From: a virus
Reading direction: 5' to 3' (one strand)
Virus record (IMG/VR): IMGVR_UViG_3300024308_000039
Coordinates: 1-41,409 of that record
DNA: 41,409 nt
Shown here: positions 38,108 through 41,409 of the stretch, piece by piece
Numbering within the stretch: the first letter of the stretch is position 1
Layout of the letters: each line of letters begins with the position of its first letter
Translations under genes and position numbers: made by a program
The notes under the pieces: generated by a model
The model's input: the letters and a program-made list of their open reading frames with translations, nothing else
Database searches by the model: none
Told to the model about the DNA's origin: nothing

Positions 38108-38281
38108 TCAAGCCTCCAGCGAGATTCGAATCATCGCCATGAGCGCACCGATCAATGCCTTGTCGGACTGCTTGGCAATCGCGATCACCTCGGCCTCAAC
38201 CTTCATGACCTCAGCCTGCTCTTCCGGCGTCAGCTCGCTGACCATGCCCTTCATCTGGTAGTACTCGGCCTTGCCACTCAT
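38108..38281 (-). CDS. Hypothetical small late protein (57 aa)
   Basis: ATG at 38281. Helical, with MVSELTPEEQAEVMKVEAEV and two Met-rich helices (ALIGALMAMIRISLEA). An in-frame GTG at 38320 would extend it through the dyad element; that lead reads VQIVSRHAARMRN. No family recognised. Confidence 0.6.
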   Translation of the reverse strand: MSGKAEYYQMKGMVSELTPEEQAEVMKVEAEVIAIAKQSDKALIGALMAMIRISLEA

Positions 38282-38299
38282 GTTCCGCATCCTCGCCGC

Positions 38300-38340
38300 G
38301 TGTCGCGACACAATTTGCACTCTCGCGAAACGTGTCGCGC
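38300..38340. promoter_or_regulatory. Dyad element, copy B (GTGTCGCGACAC plus half-site)
   Basis: Perfect palindrome GTGTCGCGACAC at 38300-38311 and GTGTCGCG at 38332-38339, the same 32-bp register as copy A (3582-3625). Spacers share TTTGC and GAAA. Located between two late genes, upstream of the 38108-38281 gene. Candidate operator. Confidence 0.6.
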
Positions 38341-38341
38341 C

Positions 38342-38680
38342 TTATGGTGTTTTCCGCTCTACAGCTTCGTTGACCTTCTCCGCTGCCTTGCTCGCAGTGT
38401 CGGCGGCCTGGACTGCTGAATTCGACGCTTCTTGCACCTTCACCGCTGCATCCTGCGTCTTCTCGGCCAGGCTGTTGAGGCGGACGTCGCGCTTACCCAG
38501 CGCTGCGTCGTAGGCAGCGCGAACCTCTGCGAGCTGCTTGGTCTGCTCACTGCTCGCTGACCACACGCCAGCCTGATAACCAAGGATCAGGCCGCCGACG
38601 AGCAGCAGCGCGGCGATCACCCAGATCTCTGCCCGACGCCACCAGCGGCGAGCAATGAATTCCATAGCGCATCTGTCCAT
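38342..38680 (-). CDS. Membrane protein with amphipathic tail (112 aa), lysis region
   Basis: ATG at 38680 overlaps the preceding stop (TGATG), with a strong GGGAGG at -9. Basic N-terminus (FIARRWWRRAEIW), one membrane helix (about 20-38, VIAALLLVGGLILGYQAG) and a long Ala/Val coiled coil (KVQEASNSAVQAADTASKAA). Paired with the 38680-39051 gene. Spanin- or holin-accessory role possible. No clear family. Confidence 0.65.
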   Translation of the reverse strand: MDRCAMEFIARRWWRRAEIWVIAALLLVGGLILGYQAGVWSASSEQTKQLAEVRAAYDAALGKRDVRLNSLAEKTQDAAVKVQEASNSAVQAADTASKAAEKVNEAVERKTP

Positions 38681-39051
38681 CAGCTGATGCCTCCCAGCTT
38701 GGTACGCAGGCGGGCGATCTCTTCGCTCTGCGAGGTAACCGTTGCAGTGAGCTGTGCGACGTGACTGGTGAGGGCTTCGATCTTTCCCTCCATCCGACCT
38801 ACCGCTGCGGCGAGCTCGTTGCGCTCCTTCGCGAACTGGTCAGCGCGAGCTTCAGCCTCCTTTCGTGCAACACGCTCGGAGTCCAGGAGCTCATTCAGCC
38901 GGCGAAGCGTGAAGATATCGGCGTTATCCATCGCCCTGTCGGCAGCATCCTTCGACAGGAATTTACGCAACCAAAGGAATGCTGCCAGCAACACGGTTCC
39001 GGTACCGCCAAGCCAGGTGGCTGTGCCTGGGCCGAGGTCAGTAGGATCCAT
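38680..39051 (-). CDS. Putative holin-like membrane protein (123 aa), first late gene
   Basis: ATG at 39051 behind CTGGAG. N-terminal membrane helix (about 13-29, LGGTGTVLLAAFLWLRK) followed by a coiled coil (LLDSERVARKEAEARADQFA to the end). It is the first gene after the PR'/tR' pair, the lambda S position, so a holin or holin regulator is the best guess. Endolysin is 21 kb away in this genome, so lysis genes are split. Confidence 0.6.
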   Translation of the reverse strand: MDPTDLGPGTATWLGGTGTVLLAAFLWLRKFLSKDAADRAMDNADIFTLRRLNELLDSERVARKEAEARADQFAKERNELAAAVGRMEGKIEALTSHVAQLTATVTSQSEEIARLRTKLGGIS

Positions 39052-39067
39052 CCGATACTCCAGAAAC

Positions 39068-39094
39068 GAAAAAGCCCCGCACAATGGCGGGGCT
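39068..39094 (-). terminator. tR'-like terminator/SD joint before the first late gene
   Basis: AGCCCCGC/GCGGGGCT (39073-39080 and 39087-39094) followed by TTTTTCG on the minus strand, then CTGGAG and ATG at 39051. It lies about 50 bases after the expected start site of the promoter at 39146-39175, like lambda tR', and would be the point at which the Q-type protein allows read-through. Confidence 0.82.
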
Positions 39095-39145
39095 CAGAAT
39101 TTTTTGGTCGTCTCTCATAACGCGCAAGATCGACATGATTGGGTT

Positions 39146-39175
39146 AATTTACGGCCAAGTGGCCATCATGGTCAA
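39146..39175 (-). promoter_or_regulatory. Late promoter PR' candidate
   Basis: Minus strand: -35 TTGACC (39170-39175) and -10 TAAATT (39146-39151) with an 18-bp spacer, overlapping the end of the Q candidate gene. Followed by a terminator and then all late genes. This matches the lambda Q-PR'-tR' arrangement. Confidence 0.72.
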
Positions 39176-39735
39176 GCGGCATCAACAAAGATTTGTTCTC
39201 GGTCGAAAATCTCGGTGGCATGGATCACCGCAGCCTCTTCCAGCTGCTCAAGTCGCTTGTGTATTCCACCACGCCAGTTGCGCCGCGTGCGCTCCGGTGA
39301 GCCAGCCAGATCCCAGGTGTTCATGTCATAGAACTCGGCCGGCAGCACAATCATGTCGGTCGAACGCTTACCCGACTGAACGCCCTTCAGCTTCGGGATA
39401 GCCCAAGCCGTGAGCGCTTTGTAAATGAACAGCTCGGGCGCCGGCGAAGTCATTCGCGAGACCAGCCTGCCGATCGCGGCGACTTTGTTGGCCTTGTGAG
39501 TTGAATACTTGGCGACCAACACGTCCCACTGCGCGGGGGCGAGCTGGCGGTGCAGCAGCGCATATAAGCAGCAGTCGTAATCGAACTTGTCGCGGGGCGA
39601 TAGGGAGCTGCCATTTCCGCCTTGGCGCAGATCGGCGTCGATCAGCTTTTGCCAGGACTGCTTGGTGCTGTTATCGATGTTATCGGCGGCGAGCACGCGC
39701 ACGAGGGTGCCCATCACGTCTTTATACATACCCAT
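39172..39735 (-). CDS. Q-type late antiterminator candidate (187 aa)
   Basis: Last gene of the early minus-strand operon, directly followed by a PR'-like promoter and tR'-like terminator. Helical protein with DKFDYDCCLYALLHRQLAPA, WDVLVAKYSTHKANKVAAIG and the C-terminal TRRNWRGGIHKRLEQLEEAA, which has DNA-binding character similar to phage Q/DUF1133-like proteins. Sequence match to a named family is not certain. Position is the main evidence. ATG at 39735 behind a G-run (GGGGG). Confidence 0.6.
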   Translation of the reverse strand: MGMYKDVMGTLVRVLAADNIDNSTKQSWQKLIDADLRQGGNGSSLSPRDKFDYDCCLYALLHRQLAPAQWDVLVAKYSTHKANKVAAIGRLVSRMTSPAPELFIYKALTAWAIPKLKGVQSGKRSTDMIVLPAEFYDMNTWDLAGSPERTRRNWRGGIHKRLEQLEEAAVIHATEIFDREQIFVDAA

Positions 39736-39737
39736 GC

Positions 39738-40049
39738 TCAATCCCCCTTGTAAGACGAACCGCCAGGCCCGCGGCTGTTTGCTGTTTGGTATTCATCAAC
39801 GATCAAGTGAGTCGGATTTTTGCCGGTGATCTGTGCGCCACCCCGACGAGCCATTCGGCCGAGCTGAACCACCAGCTGCTCCAGCGGCACCACCTCAAGG
39901 GTCTGGGCATGGACGAAGCCGGACGAGTGACAGCCGATGCAATCGAGCTCGTAGAAAACGCCCCTGATCATTCCTTTACCAGCGCACGACGGGCAGTCGG
40001 TAAGCGGGATCAGGGTTCGCACTAAGGCGGGTCCGTGCGACTTTTTCAT
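39738..40049 (-). CDS. Zinc-finger protein with CxxC pairs (103 aa)
   Basis: CPSCAGKGMIRGVFYELDC then IGCHSSGF form one zinc-binding module resembling DnaJ-type repeats (residues about 19-44), followed by a helix (LEQLVVQLGRMARRGG). Common just before Q in Pseudomonas phages. Its ATG at 40049 overlaps the 40046 gene stop, and its stop is 3 bases before the Q candidate ATG. Function unknown. Confidence 0.75.
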   Translation of the reverse strand: MKKSHGPALVRTLIPLTDCPSCAGKGMIRGVFYELDCIGCHSSGFVHAQTLEVVPLEQLVVQLGRMARRGGAQITGKNPTHLIVDEYQTANSRGPGGSSYKGD

Positions 40050-40240
40050 ACGGACACCACCAAACGCCGGTGAATGGCTCGGACATCAAGCCCGGCTTCC
40101 GGCTCGTGATGAATCACCAGTTCGAACCCGTCTTTCATGGTGATGATCAGACGAGGCCGGCCGGCCTCAGCGAATTGGACCGCCGCTATCAGCTTCGGAT
40201 TTACAGCGAGGCCAGAGGCCGCATTGAGCAAAATCATCAT
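40046..40240 (-). CDS. Small beta-rich protein of unknown function (64 aa)
   Basis: ATG at 40240 with GAGG upstream, 2 bases after the Int2 stop. Pattern ILLNAASGLAVNPKLIAAVQ then RPRLIITMKDGFELVIHHEP recalls a family of short proteins from Pseudomonas plasmids and phages with a two-layer beta fold. A CsrA-like size but no CsrA motif. Couples Int2 to the Q-proximal genes. Confidence 0.65.
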   Translation of the reverse strand: MMILLNAASGLAVNPKLIAAVQFAEAGRPRLIITMKDGFELVIHHEPEAGLDVRAIHRRLVVSV

Positions 40241-40242
40241 TT

Positions 40243-41409
40243 TTAAACCTCGCCTATGGTTGATTCTTGAATGGCCTCGCAGCCCTTGTGTTGCGTGGCT
40301 TCCAGCCCATTACCAGAATCTCCCGTTCTAAAGCCGGTCAATCCGTGAATGTGATGAAAACCCTTCTGGTCTAGATGCGCGTGCCACTTCTCCAAGGCAT
40401 CGCGCTTGCGGCTCATGACGTCGGACTGGATGTACACCTTCACGTTGTGGCCCATCGCGTGGTTGATCAGCAGCTCGCCAATCAGGTGGTCGACCCCAAT
40501 GTCTGCCCAACCGGTGCGGGCCACTTTGCGCAGGTCGTGGCTTGTCCATCCGCCCTTGCCCAGGCGGGTGAACACTGCGCTGGCCTGGCCCTCGCTCAGC
40601 GCCTTCCCGTTGCGGGACGGGAACAGGAACTGCCCGTCGTAGCCGTTCGCCCACTGGGTTTCGCGATAGGTCATCAGCAGCTGGCGCACCTGGTCGGTCA
40701 GCGGCAGGTGATGCTCGACGCCGGTCTTGGTGTTCTCGGCCGGAATGAACCACTCACGCTCGGCCAGGCTGACGTGCGACCACTGGGCCTGACGGGTCTC
40801 ACCGATGCGGGTGCCATGGCACAGCATCATCAGGGCGAACAGGGCATCAGCCGGCGCGGTGGTCATGGCCTCCCGCAGCTGGGTGAGCAGGTCTTGAAGC
40901 TGGGTCACCCGCAGCCGTGAAGGCTTCACCCCGACCTTTGCCTTGGAGAAATCGCTGAACTTGACGTCCTTCATAGGATTGGTCGCGATCAGCCGCAGCT
41001 TGAACGCCTGCCGGAAGGCCAGGGCCAGCAGCTGGAACGCCGAGCGCACGTAATCGATGCCGATGGTTTCCTGCGCCGGCCACATGAATTGATCGTCGAG
41101 CGTGGCCTTGTCGATGCCAGCCAGCGGCACAGCGCCCAGCAACGGCTTCAGGTGGCACTTGATCAGTGAGGCGCCGGTCTTCTTGCGCTTGCTCGACAGG
41201 CTGCGGTCGCGGGCCATGCGGTCGGCGTACCAGTCCAGCAACTCGCCAGTGGTGACCCACTTCGACAGGTTGGAACCCTCACCGGCATCGAGGCGCAGGC
41301 GAATGCCCGGCAAGGCCGCGGCTACCTGCTTGGCATTCAGCTCAGGGAAGCTGCCGACGAGGTTCCATTTTCCCTTGAGCACCAGGTACCACGACGCCCG
41401 GGCGCGATC
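40243..41409 (-). CDS. Tyrosine recombinase Int2, C-terminal catalytic part
   Basis: This holds residues 38-426 of the 426-aa recombinase that starts at 241. A core-binding region (about 85-195) is followed by a catalytic domain with every expected active-site residue: Arg239 in CHGTRIGE, Lys266 in NTKTG, His329 and Arg332 in SHDLR, His355 in INHAMG and nucleophile Tyr364 in VKVYIQSD. It therefore looks active. The sequence differs clearly from the lambda-type Int1 at 15207-16310 and is closer to the P4-like class. Its stop lies 2 bases before the ATG of the 40046-40240 gene, so it is part of the early minus-strand operon between the VRR-NUC nuclease and the Q candidate, not beside an attachment site. 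A role in integration, multimer resolution or circularisation cannot be decided from the sequence. Confidence 0.9.
   Translation of the reverse strand, partial: DRARASWYLVLKGKWNLVGSFPELNAKQVAAALPGIRLRLDAGEGSNLSKWVTTGELLDWYADRMARDRSLSSKRKKTGASLIKCHLKPLLGAVPLAGIDKATLDDQFMWPAQETIGIDYVRSAFQLLALAFRQAFKLRLIATNPMKDVKFSDFSKAKVGVKPSRLRVTQLQDLLTQLREAMTTAPADALFALMMLCHGTRIGETRQAQWSHVSLAEREWFIPAENTKTGVEHHLPLTDQVRQLLMTYRETQWANGYDGQFLFPSRNGKALSEGQASAVFTRLGKGGWTSHDLRKVARTGWADIGVDHLIGELLINHAMGHNVKVYIQSDVMSRKRDALEKWHAHLDQKGFHHIHGLTGFRTGDSGNGLEATQHKGCEAIQESTIGEV
41284..41409. repeat. Direct end repeat, copy 2
   Basis: Second copy of the 126-bp end overlap described at 2-127. Removing one copy leaves a circular unit of 41,283 bp. 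No cohesive-end site or short inverted repeats typical of a cos site are visible at the junction. Confidence 0.9.

Noticed and set aside
41284-41409. End repeat as attL/attR or as a packaging terminal repeat
   Set aside because: It is internal to Int2 coding sequence, and joining the copies restores the gene; attP is found at 16.3-16.5 kb.

Overview
The window is a complete temperate siphovirus genome. The most likely host is a Pseudomonas: base composition is GC-rich, and the gene set (TerB-like protein, NdpA-like nucleoid protein, Lar-type zinc ribbons, DHH phosphoesterase, DUF1364, DUF3310, GH19 endolysin) is what I would expect in lambdoid prophages of that genus. The host call is inference from gene content. 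Bases 2-127 are repeated exactly at 41284-41409, and the tyrosine recombinase gene cut by the window start is restored to 426 codons when the ends are joined. I therefore read this as a circular or circularly permuted molecule of about 41,283 bp opened inside that gene.

Layout. (1) 0.2-4.7 kb, minus strand: early operon running from Cro through small membrane proteins, a Rha/KilAC antirepressor, O- and P-like replication proteins (with an iteron origin inside O), DUF3310, DUF1364, a VRR-NUC nuclease and tiny membrane proteins. It continues across the ends into a second tyrosine recombinase (Int2), two small genes and a Q-type antiterminator candidate (40.2-39.2 kb). (2) 4.7-6.2 kb: immunity region with a CI/LexA-like repressor, a three-operator OR with PR and a probably leaderless PRM, and a second operator pair (OL) with a rightward promoter. 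(3) 6.2-16.3 kb, plus strand: early accessory operon of mostly small proteins, ending in excisionase and a lambda-type integrase (Int1). It is interrupted by two minus-strand membrane-anchored genes. Several of its genes sit behind a hairpin that directly precedes the ribosome binding site. (4) 16.3-16.6 kb: attP candidate with two perfect IHF consensus sites and repeated TTTTGGGG motifs. (5) 39.2 down to 16.8 kb, minus strand: late operon. It begins at a PR'-like promoter and tR'-like terminator and encodes membrane proteins (holin candidates), HNH, TerS, TerL, portal, ClpP-like protease, HK97 capsid, connectors, tail tube, frameshifted chaperone, tape measure, collar and fibre proteins, DUF1353, endolysin and Rz/Rz1.

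Regulatory logic resembles lambda: CI at OL and OR, Cro, antitermination, and Q acting at PR'. Two extra genes in the late operon, a P63C-domain protein and a small exported protein, are each bounded by a recurring terminator-plus-Shine-Dalgarno joint. They look like morons inserted at these joints.

Most interesting points: a second full-length tyrosine recombinase translationally coupled into the replication/nin-like operon; a shared GTGTCGCGACAC element with 32-bp dyad spacing at two distant loci; the terminator/SD joints that frame the morons; hairpin-SD leaders throughout the early operon; and the antisense pair of membrane-anchored genes at 9.6-10.5 kb, which are candidate lysogenic-conversion or exclusion genes.
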